From CBDDGJ01 sp965227805 (GTDB taxonomy: Bacteria > Pseudomonadota > Alphaproteobacteria > RS24), in NCBI GenBank assembly GCA_965227805.1, contig CBDDGJ010000003.1:1178001-1242000 (forward strand): a DNA stretch of 64,000 nt, written 5' to 3'. Position 1 is the first letter of the stretch. Every line of letters starts with the position of its first letter. Below are positions 1-8,355 of this stretch, piece by piece. The notes below the pieces were generated by a model that saw only the letters and a list, made by a program, of their open reading frames with translations, was not told where the DNA came from and did not search any database. The position numbers and the translations under genes were made by a program.

Positions 1-75
1 GCCGTCAAAGATTAGAATACGCTCGGCAATATGTGCGGGCAAAACCTCCAGGCGTGCGGGACGAGTGAAACTCAT
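1..75 (-). CDS. metH: Methionine synthase MetH, N-terminus only (partial)
   Basis: Only the first 25 codons lie in the window, reading MSFTRPARLEVL and ending in RILIFDG. This matches the start of cobalamin-dependent methionine synthase, where an (R)ILIxDGAMGT stretch opens the homocysteine-binding barrel. The enzyme transfers a methyl group from 5-methyl-tetrahydrofolate to homocysteine in the cytoplasm. The ATG (75-73) overlaps the metF TGA (74-72) as ATGA, so the two are translationally coupled, and metF makes the substrate this enzyme uses. The call rests on a short stretch plus context; in some alphaproteobacteria MetH is split into two proteins, which cannot be judged here. Confidence 0.8.
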   Translation of the reverse strand, partial: MSFTRPARLEVLPAHIAERILIFDG

Positions 76-914
76 AAATTTTCCTCATTTTGTAATATAC
101 GGCAAATGGCAAAGGTTAAATCGGCCTGATTAAGCGTGTAAAAATGTAAAGCCTCAAAGCCTTCCCGGAACAATATGCGGCATTGATCGAGCGCGATTGT
201 CGCGGCAATATGTTTGCGTGTATCGGCTTCATCATTTAAGCCATCATAGCAAGCAGCAATCTTATTAGGGATTGTTGCGCCACATGCGGCGGCCATTTTT
301 TTTATACCGGTAAAATTCGTGCTGGGCATAATGCCCGGAATAATTGGAATCTCTATACCGTTTTTACGAATCTGGTCATGCCAGTGCAATAATGCATCTG
401 TATCAAAGCAAAATTGTGTGATGGCGCGCTTCGCACCGGCATCAATCTTTGCTTTGAGCACGTCAATATCTGCGCTAAGCGATGTGGAATCGGGATGCGG
501 TTCCGGATAAACAGCGACACTAATATCGCTTATGCCTTGTGTGGAAAGGGCGGCCACTAAATCGACAGCACTTGCATAGCCTTGCGGATGCGGCGTGAAG
601 CTCTGCATATCCGGCATATCACCGCGTAACGCAACAATATGGTCTATACCTGCCTCTTTATAGTCGTGGATAATAGCATCAATATCAGACTTTTGTGCCC
701 CAACGCATGTAAGATGCGCTGCCGGCAGTAGCGTGGTTTCCTGCTTTATGCGGCGCACACAATCATGCGTGCGCGTGCGCGTTGTGCCGCCTGCGCCATA
801 GGTTACTGATACAAAATCCGGCTTTAAGGGGGCAAGCCGTTCAATCGCATGCCATAATTTTTGTTCTGCCGCTTCGGTTTTTGGCGGGAAAAATTCAAAT
901 GAAAAATGTGGCAT
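72..914 (-). CDS. metF: 5,10-methylenetetrahydrofolate reductase
   Basis: This 280-residue protein reduces 5,10-methylene-THF to 5-methyl-THF, the methyl donor for methionine synthesis, using FAD. The family hallmarks are visible: FEFFPPKT near the N-terminus, SVTYGAGG, the LTCVGA strand, HIVALRGD and ITQFCFDTDA, in the usual barrel order and at the usual length. I chose the ATG at 914 (MPHFSFEFF) because it follows an AGGAG ribosome-binding site inside the end of the upstream gene. A longer in-frame version would add 37 residues that do not look like the family. The start overlaps the stop of the ArsR/methyltransferase gene by one base (TAATG), and the stop overlaps the metH start. Confidence 0.96.
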   Translation of the reverse strand: MPHFSFEFFPPKTEAAEQKLWHAIERLAPLKPDFVSVTYGAGGTTRTRTHDCVRRIKQETTLLPAAHLTCVGAQKSDIDAIIHDYKEAGIDHIVALRGDMPDMQSFTPHPQGYASAVDLVAALSTQGISDISVAVYPEPHPDSTSLSADIDVLKAKIDAGAKRAITQFCFDTDALLHWHDQIRKNGIEIPIIPGIMPSTNFTGIKKMAAACGATIPNKIAACYDGLNDEADTRKHIAATIALDQCRILFREGFEALHFYTLNQADLTFAICRILQNEENL

Positions 915-1864
915 TATGCGCTCCTCTCGGCAACCCATAAGAGGGGGATCAGTTTTTGCACCATAGTGGCTTTTGGTGTAAATTTTATCACCTCTTTTGG
1001 TGTAAGCCCTATATGGGTAAGCCACGTTTTTACTTCCGCATCAGCAAAGCCTAAGCGCCGATGGGCATGGTCATCACGCAAAAATTCCAGATCATGCGGA
1101 GCAAAATCGACCAGCAGCATATACCCGCCCGGTTTCAAAATCCGCATCGCTTCGCCAAGCGCGTGTATCGGCTCATCCAGATAATGCAGCACATGGTGTA
1201 AAATCACCATATCAGCAGATTTGCTTTCAAGCGGGAGGGTTGTAATATCGGCTTGGCGCACTTCGCAATGATGCAGATTCTTTTCTTCTAATTGCATACG
1301 CGCAATGGCCAGCATATCGGGGCTTGTATCATAGCCAATGGCATGGCGGGTATGCGGCGCGAATAAGTCGAGCATACGCCCTGTGCCGGTGCCCAAATCG
1401 ACAATCAGGTCATAATCATTGCGCGTGAAGAATTTTGACATTTCTGCTTCGATTTTTGTTTCAGGAATATAACGGGCACGAATATCATTCCATTGCGCTG
1501 CATTGGCGGCAAAATATTTTTGCACGCGTGTTTTCCGGGCTTCGCGCACCATGTTTAGCCGTTCATAGTCGCGTATTGTCTGGGCATCCTGTTGTGTTAC
1601 GTCGACAAGATAAGCGAGCAGAGGCTCATAAGGGCTATTTATAGCCAGGCGATAAAACACCCAGCTACCTTCGGGGTAGCGATGTATAAGCCCTGCTTCG
1701 GCAAGCAATTTCAAATGGCGTGAAATACGTGGCTGGCTTTGGACAAGAATATCTTTTAGCTCAGATACGGTGCGTTCGCCTTTTGCTAGAATGGCAAGGA
1801 TCCGCAGGCGTGTGGGTTCGCCTGCTGCGCGTAAAGCCGTTAATATATGATGCGTATCTGTCAT
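914..1864 (-). CDS. ArsR-family regulator fused to a SAM-dependent methyltransferase
   Basis: This 316-residue two-domain protein has an ArsR winged helix at about residues 1-95 (AAGEPTRLRILAILAKGE, SQPRISRHLKLL) and a class I methyltransferase domain at about 150-260, with the SAM-binding motif VDLGTGTGRML followed by IGYDTSPDML and LKPGGYMLLVDF. It heads the metF-metH operon. Family members in this position are generally taken to control methionine-cycle genes; the methyltransferase fold may act as a SAM or SAH sensor rather than an enzyme, which is inference. I prefer the ATG at 1864 (MTDTHH), which has GGGA about 6 bp upstream; a GTG three codons earlier (1873) is possible. No arsenic- or metal-binding cysteine pair is evident in the helix region. 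Confidence 0.9.
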   Translation of the reverse strand: MTDTHHILTALRAAGEPTRLRILAILAKGERTVSELKDILVQSQPRISRHLKLLAEAGLIHRYPEGSWVFYRLAINSPYEPLLAYLVDVTQQDAQTIRDYERLNMVREARKTRVQKYFAANAAQWNDIRARYIPETKIEAEMSKFFTRNDYDLIVDLGTGTGRMLDLFAPHTRHAIGYDTSPDMLAIARMQLEEKNLHHCEVRQADITTLPLESKSADMVILHHVLHYLDEPIHALGEAMRILKPGGYMLLVDFAPHDLEFLRDDHAHRRLGFADAEVKTWLTHIGLTPKEVIKFTPKATMVQKLIPLLWVAERSA

Positions 1865-1925
1865 TTTTCCCACAAATTGTCTAACTGGTGCGTTTGAAAA
1901 TTATATAATCAGAATTTTATATGCG

Positions 1926-1952
1926 CGTCAACAAACATATAAAGATATGTTT
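1926..1952 (-). promoter_or_regulatory. Candidate promoter -35 and ArsR-type operator for the met operon
   Basis: A perfect inverted repeat AAACATAT-aaag-ATATGTTT lies at 1933-1952. It directly abuts a minus-strand -35 hexamer TTGACG (1926-1931), with TA-rich -10 candidates 17-20 bp further downstream. Short AT-rich dyads of this kind are typical operators of ArsR-family dimers, so autoregulation by the adjacent gene is the natural reading. The assignment is inference from position and symmetry. Confidence 0.55.
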
Positions 1953-1992
1953 ATATTAGTTTTGGAACGCGTATATGATACATATTCTTTCT

Positions 1993-2011
1993 GATTCGAA
2001 TCGTTTATAAT
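1993..2011 (+). promoter_or_regulatory. Promoter region of the murF (dcw) operon with paired GANTC sites
   Basis: A perfect -10 hexamer TATAAT is at 2006-2011, with no good -35. Just upstream is GATTCGAATC (1993-2002), a 10-bp palindrome made of two abutting GANTC sites, the target of the CcrM cell-cycle methyltransferase in alphaproteobacteria. Placement next to the -10 would let methylation state affect transcription of the division cluster. The -10 is directly visible; the regulatory role is inference. Confidence 0.45.
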
Positions 2012-2074
2012 AAGTGTAAGTCTTATTTTTATAGAGATGCGCCTAAATAAGGGACATATTTCGGAGGATAAATC

Positions 2075-2122
2075 GTGCATATTGTTCCGATATATCAGCA
2101 GGCCGTATACCATGTCTGCTAA
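2075..2122 (+). CDS. Possible 15-codon leader peptide overlapping the murF start
   Basis: A GGAGG ribosome-binding site at 2063-2067 is followed seven bases later by GTG (2075), which opens a 15-codon frame (MHIVPIYQQAVYHVC) ending in TAA at 2120-2122. This overlaps the murF ATG at 2112 in another frame. The murF start itself has only a weak Shine-Dalgarno, so the leader could deliver ribosomes to murF by coupling. No homolog can be recognised at this size, and the frame could be fortuitous. Confidence 0.3.
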   Translation: MHIVPIYQQAVYHVC

Positions 2123-3545
2123 TTTATGGACAGCGACGCAGCTACAAGCGACACTCGCATTGCCGCATATTGACCCGCATATTGAGGCAAGCGGGGTTTC
2201 GATTGATACGCGCAGCCTGGAAAAAGGCGATCTATTTATTGCCCTGACCGGTGCGCAGCAAGATGGGCATAATTATGTTACCGCCGCTTTTGAAAAAGGT
2301 GCCACCGCCGCGCTGGTGCGCCAGGCGTATAAATCTGAAATAGATGATCCGCGTCTTTTACGGGTAGCTGATACACACGCCGCTCTTGAAGCTCTGGGCG
2401 CGGCAGCACGTGCGCGCACGCAGGCGAAAATTATCGGTATAACCGGCAGTGTCGGCAAAACGAGTATGAAAGATATGCTGCATCATTGTCTGTCCGAAAG
2501 CGGACGATGCCATGCCTCTGCAAAATCTTATAATAATGCGATTGGTGTGCCATTAAGTCTGGCACGTATGCCGGCAGATTGTGATTATGCCATTTTCGAA
2601 ATGGGAATGAATCATAGCGGCGAAATTGCTCGATTGACGACACAGGTAAAGCCACATATCGCGGTTTTAGGTCATATTGGGGCGGCGCATAGTGGTAATT
2701 TTGCATCGGAGGAAGATATTGCCCATGCCAAGGCGGAAATTTTTTCCGGCTTACAGGGGCAAGCCATCGCCATTTTGCCGCGTGATAATAAATGGTATGA
2801 CGTGCTTGCTACGCAGGCGCGCGCGCAAAAGGCGCATATTTTAACATATAGCACCGCTGATAAGGCAGATAGCCATATACGCCGCTATAAATTACATGCA
2901 GATTATAGCTGTGTTGATGCGTCTATTGATCAGATGGCGGTGACCTATAAAATTAGCCTTATAGGTAAGCATCATATATTAAATAGCCTTGCTGTGCTTA
3001 TGGCGGTTAAGCGTGCCGGTGGCGACATGGCTCTGGCCGCCCTTTCGCTTAGCCATATTGAAGCAAGTGCGGGGCGTGGCCAGCGCTATGACATTCCGCT
3101 TGCCGAGGGGGCGTTTACGCTGATTGATGAAAGCTATAATGCCAGCCCCGATTCCATGCGCGCGGCCATAGATGTGCTTGCGCATATGCCGTGTGCAGCA
3201 TATGCGCGGCGTATCGCTGTTTTGGGAGATATGAACGAATTAGGTGAAAATGCTGTGCAGGCGCATTGTGATTTAGCTGACTATATTATGTCGAAAGATA
3301 TTGATGTGGTGCATAGTTGCGGCACGCATATGCGCCATTTACATGATTCATTATCACCGGCTTATAGAGGGCAATATGCGCCCCATAGCGATGCACTTAT
3401 TGAAGCGATAGCGGATGATATATGTCCAGGCGATGTGGTTATGGTCAAAGCATCACACGCAATGCAAATGTATCGCCTGGTTGCCCATTTTACAGCACGT
3501 GGCGGGTCACTTATCACTTCAGCTCCCCACAAAAAAGAGGCTTAA
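2112..3545 (+). CDS. murF: UDP-MurNAc-tripeptide--D-Ala-D-Ala ligase
   Basis: This 477-residue Mur ligase adds D-Ala-D-Ala to UDP-MurNAc-tripeptide, the last cytoplasmic step of peptidoglycan precursor assembly. The N-terminal domain contains SIDTRSLEKGDLFIAL. The ATP loop TGSVGKTS is at residues 111-118, followed by SYNNAIGVPL, EMGMNHSGEI and, in the C-terminal domain, DESYNASPDSM and VLGDMNELG. I chose the ATG at 2112 (MSANLW) because its N-terminus matches the family; an upstream ATG (2037) would add 25 atypical residues. It is the first gene of the division cluster here. mraZ, rsmH, ftsL, ftsI and murE, which normally precede it, are absent from this side. Confidence 0.95.
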   Translation: MSANLWTATQLQATLALPHIDPHIEASGVSIDTRSLEKGDLFIALTGAQQDGHNYVTAAFEKGATAALVRQAYKSEIDDPRLLRVADTHAALEALGAAARARTQAKIIGITGSVGKTSMKDMLHHCLSESGRCHASAKSYNNAIGVPLSLARMPADCDYAIFEMGMNHSGEIARLTTQVKPHIAVLGHIGAAHSGNFASEEDIAHAKAEIFSGLQGQAIAILPRDNKWYDVLATQARAQKAHILTYSTADKADSHIRRYKLHADYSCVDASIDQMAVTYKISLIGKHHILNSLAVLMAVKRAGGDMALAALSLSHIEASAGRGQRYDIPLAEGAFTLIDESYNASPDSMRAAIDVLAHMPCAAYARRIAVLGDMNELGENAVQAHCDLADYIMSKDIDVVHSCGTHMRHLHDSLSPAYRGQYAPHSDALIEAIADDICPGDVVMVKASHAMQMYRLVAHFTARGGSLITSAPHKKEA

Positions 3546-3548
3546 TTT

Positions 3549-4640
3549 ATGCTTTATAGTTTATTTTCTTCTTTAAGCACCATTCCGGGGGGCAATTTAT
3601 TTTCCTATATCACATTTCGGGCAGGTGGTGCGCTTATGACAGCCCTTATTATGAGCTTCTTATTGGGACCATGGCTTATCAATAAACTTAAACTGCGCCA
3701 AAAGCACGGGCAACCTATTCGCGATGTTGGCCCGCAAGCGCATCTGATTACCAAAGCCGGCACGCCGACCATGGGCGGCTTGCTTATTTTGCTGTCTATT
3801 ATGAGTGCCGCACTTTTATGGGGGGATCTTACGAATACATATTTATGGATTGTGATGGTTTCTACATTTCTTTTTGGCCTTATCGGTTTTTTCGATGATT
3901 ATTTGAAGCTCAAAAACAACCATAATCAAGCGGGCATTTCCGGGCGTATACGTTTGCTTATAGAAGCAATTATTGCTGGCGTGCTGGTCTATAGCGTAAC
4001 GTTGCTTTTGCCGCCGCCGCTTGCAACATCCTATACCATTCCATTTGTTAAAGATTTGCTTATTCCGTTTGGCTTACCTCTATTTATAGGTGCCGGTATA
4101 TTTGTGATTGTGGGGGCCTCTAACGCGGTAAACCTCACAGATGGTCTGGATGGTTTGGCGATTGTGCCTTGTATGATTGCTGCCGCCAGTTTTGGTTTTA
4201 TCAGCTATTTGGTCGGGAATGTCGTATTTTCAAATTATTTGCAGATTCATTATGTTCCGGGTGTTGGAGAACTTGCTGTTTTTTGTGCTGCCCTGATTGG
4301 GGCAGGCTTGGGGTTTTTGTGGTTTAATGCCCCGCCGGCTATGGTGTTTATGGGGGATACAGGCTCGCTTGCTTTGGGGGCGGCTTTGGGGGCGATTGCG
4401 GTGGCGACGAAACATGAAATCGTTCTGGCCATTATCGGCGGATTATTTGTGCTGGAAACAGTGTCTGTTATTGTGCAGGTTATTTCATTCAAACTGACGG
4501 GCAAGCGCGTATTTGCTATGGCGCCTTTACATCATCATTTTGAGCAGCGTGGATGGGCAGAGTCGACGATTGTCATTCGCTTCTGGATAATTGCAGTTAT
4601 CCTTGCGCTTATCGGACTTGCAACACTAAAATTGCGTTAA
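3549..4640 (+). CDS. mraY: Phospho-N-acetylmuramoyl-pentapeptide transferase
   Basis: This 363-residue polytopic inner-membrane enzyme transfers phospho-MurNAc-pentapeptide to undecaprenyl phosphate to make lipid I. Visible hallmarks are PTMGGLLIL, the FFDDYLKL aspartate pair, NAVNLTDGLDGLA, VFMGDTGSLALGA and the MAPLHHHFE loop. The length is normal. GAGG sits just before the ATG and the gap from murF is 3 bp. The stop TAA shares its last A with the murD ATG (TAATG). Confidence 0.97.
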   Translation: MLYSLFSSLSTIPGGNLFSYITFRAGGALMTALIMSFLLGPWLINKLKLRQKHGQPIRDVGPQAHLITKAGTPTMGGLLILLSIMSAALLWGDLTNTYLWIVMVSTFLFGLIGFFDDYLKLKNNHNQAGISGRIRLLIEAIIAGVLVYSVTLLLPPPLATSYTIPFVKDLLIPFGLPLFIGAGIFVIVGASNAVNLTDGLDGLAIVPCMIAAASFGFISYLVGNVVFSNYLQIHYVPGVGELAVFCAALIGAGLGFLWFNAPPAMVFMGDTGSLALGAALGAIAVATKHEIVLAIIGGLFVLETVSVIVQVISFKLTGKRVFAMAPLHHHFEQRGWAESTIVIRFWIIAVILALIGLATLKLR

Positions 4641-6019
4641 TGATAGAGCTTCCTCACTATGGCGGAGAGATTGCCGTTTTCGGTTTGGGTCGCACCGGCC
4701 TTGCGGTGGTGCATGCGCTTTGTGCGGCTGGTAATGATGTCGTTGTGTGGGATGAGGCACCCGCGCAGATAGAAAAGGCAAAAGCCTATGGCGCGCGGGC
4801 ACGTAATTTATGCACTGATATGGGCACACCCAAAATGCTTGTCCTAAGCCCGGGTGTTGCTTTATCTTTCCCGCAACCGCATAATGTGGTGCGCGCGGCG
4901 CATGCGGCATCTGTGCCGATTATGTCAGATATGGATTTATTTTTTGATGCCATGGCGAACCTTCGTAAGCCGCCGCGTATTATCGCAATTACCGGCACCA
5001 ATGGAAAATCAACCAGCACAGCTTTATGTGCACATATGTTTGCCAAAATGGGCTATGAAACATATTATGGTGGTAATATAGGGATTGCCGTTCTTGAATT
5101 ACCTATGCTAAAAACACAAAATGGTGTTTATATAGTGGAATTATCCTCTTACCAGATCGATTTGATACAGCATTTTGTGCCGGATATTGCCGTGCTGACA
5201 AATATCAGCCCCGACCACCTGGACAGGCATGGGTCAATGGAAAATTATGTGAAGGCAAAAGAAAAATTATTCATCTCCCATAGCACAAAACCATATGCGA
5301 TTATCGGTATCGATGGTGTCTATGAAGCCGCAATGGCCGATCGTGTGGACGCGGCATGCAGGGTTTCAGCCTATGGCCGTCAAGCGGATATTTATTATGA
5401 TGGTGCGCTTTTGCATATAGAGGCAACGGGCGAAACAGTCTCGCTCAAGGCATGTGAAAGTTTGCGCGGCACTCATAATGCACAAAATGCAGCAGCAATT
5501 ATGGCGGTTGGCTTATATTGTGGGTTTTCGACAGGTGATATTATCAACTGTTTCGAAGATTTTCCGGGGCTTGCGCATCGCATGCAACATAGTGCGCGCT
5601 ACGGGCATATTGATTTTATCAATGACAGCAAGGCAACCAATGCACAAGCAGCCGGCCATGCCTTATCTTCTTTTGAGAATATTTACTGGATTGTAGGCGG
5701 GCGCGCAAAAACAGGGGGCATTGCGTCTTTGGCGCCTTATTTTCCCAAAATAGCAAAAGCCTATTTAATCGGCGAAGCAGCTAGGGATTTCGCGTGGCAA
5801 ATTGACGGGCATATGGCGTATGACATAAGCGATACGCTGGAAAAAGCTGTGTATCGCGCGGCCAATGATGCCGATGCACAAAAAAAACCAGCAGTGATTT
5901 TATTGTCACCGGCATGTGCGTCTTTTGACCAATTTGTCGATTTCGAGCAGCGTGGTGACGCTTTTAGCGCCGTGGCAAAACAGTGGTGCGATATGCGCGA
6001 AGCGGGAGAACGGTTATGA
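4640..6019 (+). CDS. murD: UDP-MurNAc-L-alanine--D-glutamate ligase
   Basis: This 459-residue Mur ligase adds D-Glu to UDP-MurNAc-L-Ala in the cytoplasm. The N-terminal Rossmann motif VFGLGRTGLA is at about residues 13-22, the ATP loop GTNGKST at 119-125, then SSYQID, TNISPDHLDRHG and, in the C-terminal domain, FINDSKATN and LSPACASFDQF. The start at 4640 is fixed by the TAATG overlap with mraY and matches the family N-terminus. The stop overlaps the ftsW start as ATGA. Confidence 0.96.
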   Translation: MIELPHYGGEIAVFGLGRTGLAVVHALCAAGNDVVVWDEAPAQIEKAKAYGARARNLCTDMGTPKMLVLSPGVALSFPQPHNVVRAAHAASVPIMSDMDLFFDAMANLRKPPRIIAITGTNGKSTSTALCAHMFAKMGYETYYGGNIGIAVLELPMLKTQNGVYIVELSSYQIDLIQHFVPDIAVLTNISPDHLDRHGSMENYVKAKEKLFISHSTKPYAIIGIDGVYEAAMADRVDAACRVSAYGRQADIYYDGALLHIEATGETVSLKACESLRGTHNAQNAAAIMAVGLYCGFSTGDIINCFEDFPGLAHRMQHSARYGHIDFINDSKATNAQAAGHALSSFENIYWIVGGRAKTGGIASLAPYFPKIAKAYLIGEAARDFAWQIDGHMAYDISDTLEKAVYRAANDADAQKKPAVILLSPACASFDQFVDFEQRGDAFSAVAKQWCDMREAGERL

Positions 6020-7179
6020 TGTCTCGCCTTGATCGTAATTTTATTGGTCGGTGGTGGTTTGAAACCGATCATCACTTATTTTTCATAAGTTTTGCCTTAT
6101 TTTCTTTGGGCATTATTGCGGTTTTTTCCGTAAGTCCCTATACAGCACAAGCCCTAACAAGGGGAGATACTTACATCTCTCCCTATTATTTTATTTGGAT
6201 GCATGTCATCTATACAATCATTTCGATTTTTTTGTTGCTTCTTGTATCGGCAGCCTCGCTTGCACAAGTGAGAATTGGCGGATTTATTTTATTATGTGTA
6301 ATCATAGGCGTTATGCTGCTCATGTTTATTATGGGGGCATTTGGGGGTGATGTAACCAATGGGTTTTTCAGTGTGCAGGAAGTCAAAGGCTCAACCCGCT
6401 GGGTGCGTATCGGGGGGCGTTCTGTGCAACCAGCCGAATTTTTGAAACCGGCCTTTATTATAACTCTGGCTATATTATTGGCGCGTATATATCAGCACCG
6501 TCAATGGCACGGCGCCGATTATTTTGTTGTCTTTTTACTATTAGGCGCATTCGGCTGTATGGTTTTTCAACGCGATTATAGCCAAATATTTTTACTACTC
6601 ATCGTAACTGGCAGTTTATTTATTGTTCTGGGCTATACACGCCTTATTGTCGGATTCCTTGCTTTGTGTGCCGGAGCAGCCATATTTTTATATTGGAATG
6701 TGTCTTACGTGCGGGAGCGGGTAGATTACTTTTTTAGTGAGGAGACACCCTATCAGGTTGGGCGTGCTTTGGACGCGATACAAAATGGAGGTATATTCGG
6801 TATGGGGTTAGGCAATGGCCGGATCAAACAAATCCTGCCCGAAGCGCATACGGATTATGTATTTGCTATTTTTGTCGAAGAATTTGGCCTGTTAAGTGGC
6901 ATAATTATTCTGGGTATTTACTTTTATTTTATACGGCGGGTTTTTTTGCATATAGCGCATCAGGATATATTATGGGTGCGCCTTGCCATTATCGGCCTAT
7001 CTGCGCTTATTACATTTCAAGCGGCGTTACATATTGCGGTTAATCTCAATTTTTTCCCCGTAACGGGTGTTACATTACCGTTCATATCTTATGGGGGGTC
7101 GTCTTTATTTGCGTGTTCGCTTTCATTTGGGGCGATAATAGCCTTAACACGTTTGCGCAAACAGGATATGTTAGCCTAA
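6016..7179 (+). CDS. ftsW: SEDS-family peptidoglycan glycosyltransferase FtsW
   Basis: This 387-residue multi-pass inner-membrane protein polymerises septal glycan from lipid II with a partner class b PBP. SEDS features are visible: GSTRWVRIGGRSVQPAEFLKPAF, QRDYSQIFLLLIV, GNGRIKQILPEAHTDYVFAIFVEEFG and, near the C-terminus, GVTLPFISYGGSSLF. The start ATG at 6016 follows GGGAGAA and overlaps the murD stop. Its usual partner FtsI is not in this part of the cluster, although murD and murG flank it in the standard order. Confidence 0.95.
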   Translation: MMSRLDRNFIGRWWFETDHHLFFISFALFSLGIIAVFSVSPYTAQALTRGDTYISPYYFIWMHVIYTIISIFLLLLVSAASLAQVRIGGFILLCVIIGVMLLMFIMGAFGGDVTNGFFSVQEVKGSTRWVRIGGRSVQPAEFLKPAFIITLAILLARIYQHRQWHGADYFVVFLLLGAFGCMVFQRDYSQIFLLLIVTGSLFIVLGYTRLIVGFLALCAGAAIFLYWNVSYVRERVDYFFSEETPYQVGRALDAIQNGGIFGMGLGNGRIKQILPEAHTDYVFAIFVEEFGLLSGIIILGIYFYFIRRVFLHIAHQDILWVRLAIIGLSALITFQAALHIAVNLNFFPVTGVTLPFISYGGSSLFACSLSFGAIIALTRLRKQDMLA

Positions 7180-7218
7180 ATAGCATAGCGGTATAAATAA
7201 TTGACTCGAAAGAAATGC

Positions 7219-8355
7219 ATGACACATATGCGTCCGATATATATAGCGGCAGGCGGCACGGGAGGACATATCTTTCCCGCCATTGCTTTGGCTGATAAAC
7301 TTGCCGCCCAAAATTATGATATAAGGTTTTGCACGGATAAACGTGGCATGGCCTATTACGCGCATTTTTCTCATTTCCCTGTGCATGTTATTGCGGCAGG
7401 CACGATTTTCGGCGGCAGAGTGTTTAGCGTATTTTTTCAGCTTATGGTTCTTATCGGCGGTATTTTGCATGCGCTTTATGTGCTTTTACATCGCCGCCCA
7501 GCGGTGATTGTCGGTTTTGGTGGTTATCCTTCCATACCCCCCCTTATTGCCGCGTGGCTTTTGCGGGTGCCCATTTTAATTCACGAGCAAAATGCCTATA
7601 TGGGGCGTGCCAATCGTTTGATGGTTTATTTGCGTGCGCATATTGCGACTGGTTTTGAACACACGGCAGGGATTCCGCGATGGGGGCGCAAACGGGTTGT
7701 TTTTACGGGTAATCCTGTGCGTAAGGAAGTTGTGGAAGCGACACGGGGTAAATATCGTTTTTTGACTCAAAACCGTCCTTTTGATCTATTGATTTTTGGT
7801 GGTAGTCAGGGAGCAGCGATATTTAATCAGGTTATTCCCGAGGCACTTTCTAACTTGCCGCATAAATTGCGCCGCCGCTTGCGTGTTACCTACCAATCGC
7901 ATAGACGCGATATGCCGGTGTTGCTAGACGTATTTGCCAAGGCAAATATTTATACCGAGATTCGTGATTTCTTTAATAATATGCCCTATCGTATGCGGCG
8001 GGCACATTTGGTTATTTCGCGCGCTGGCGCCTCGACAATTACCGAATTACAAACCTTGGGTGTGCCCGCCATAGTTGTGCCTTTCCCCGGCTCTTTAGAC
8101 CAAGACCAAGCGCATAATGCGCGCCATTTGGTGCGTAAAGGCGCCGCGTGGCTTATGTTGCAGGAAAGTTTTAATGCAGCGCGTGTAACGGCCTATTTAG
8201 AAGATTTAATGACGTCACCCAAAAAATTACGCAGCGCGGCCGAATGTGCTGTTTCCTTACGCGATTTAACGAGTGCCGATTATTTGGCCGATTACACGCT
8301 TTGTGTTGCCCGTCGTGACGTATTTACCCGCAAAAAAGAGTGTGTAACCTTATGA
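7219..8355 (+). CDS. murG: UDP-GlcNAc:lipid I N-acetylglucosaminyltransferase
   Basis: This roughly 378-residue GT-B enzyme adds GlcNAc to lipid I on the inner face of the membrane to make lipid II. The first glycine-rich loop AAGGTGGHIFPA is at about residues 10-21, followed by GFGGYPSIPPL, HEQNAYMGRANR, GGSQGA, and SRAGASTITELQTLGVPAI with VPFPGSLDQDQAHNA. The start is uncertain: the ATG at 7219 (MTHMRPIY) or the one three codons later both fit, and neither has a strong ribosome-binding site. A 39-bp gap separates it from ftsW. The stop overlaps the murC start as ATGA. Confidence 0.95.
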   Translation: MTHMRPIYIAAGGTGGHIFPAIALADKLAAQNYDIRFCTDKRGMAYYAHFSHFPVHVIAAGTIFGGRVFSVFFQLMVLIGGILHALYVLLHRRPAVIVGFGGYPSIPPLIAAWLLRVPILIHEQNAYMGRANRLMVYLRAHIATGFEHTAGIPRWGRKRVVFTGNPVRKEVVEATRGKYRFLTQNRPFDLLIFGGSQGAAIFNQVIPEALSNLPHKLRRRLRVTYQSHRRDMPVLLDVFAKANIYTEIRDFFNNMPYRMRRAHLVISRAGASTITELQTLGVPAIVVPFPGSLDQDQAHNARHLVRKGAAWLMLQESFNAARVTAYLEDLMTSPKKLRSAAECAVSLRDLTSADYLADYTLCVARRDVFTRKKECVTL

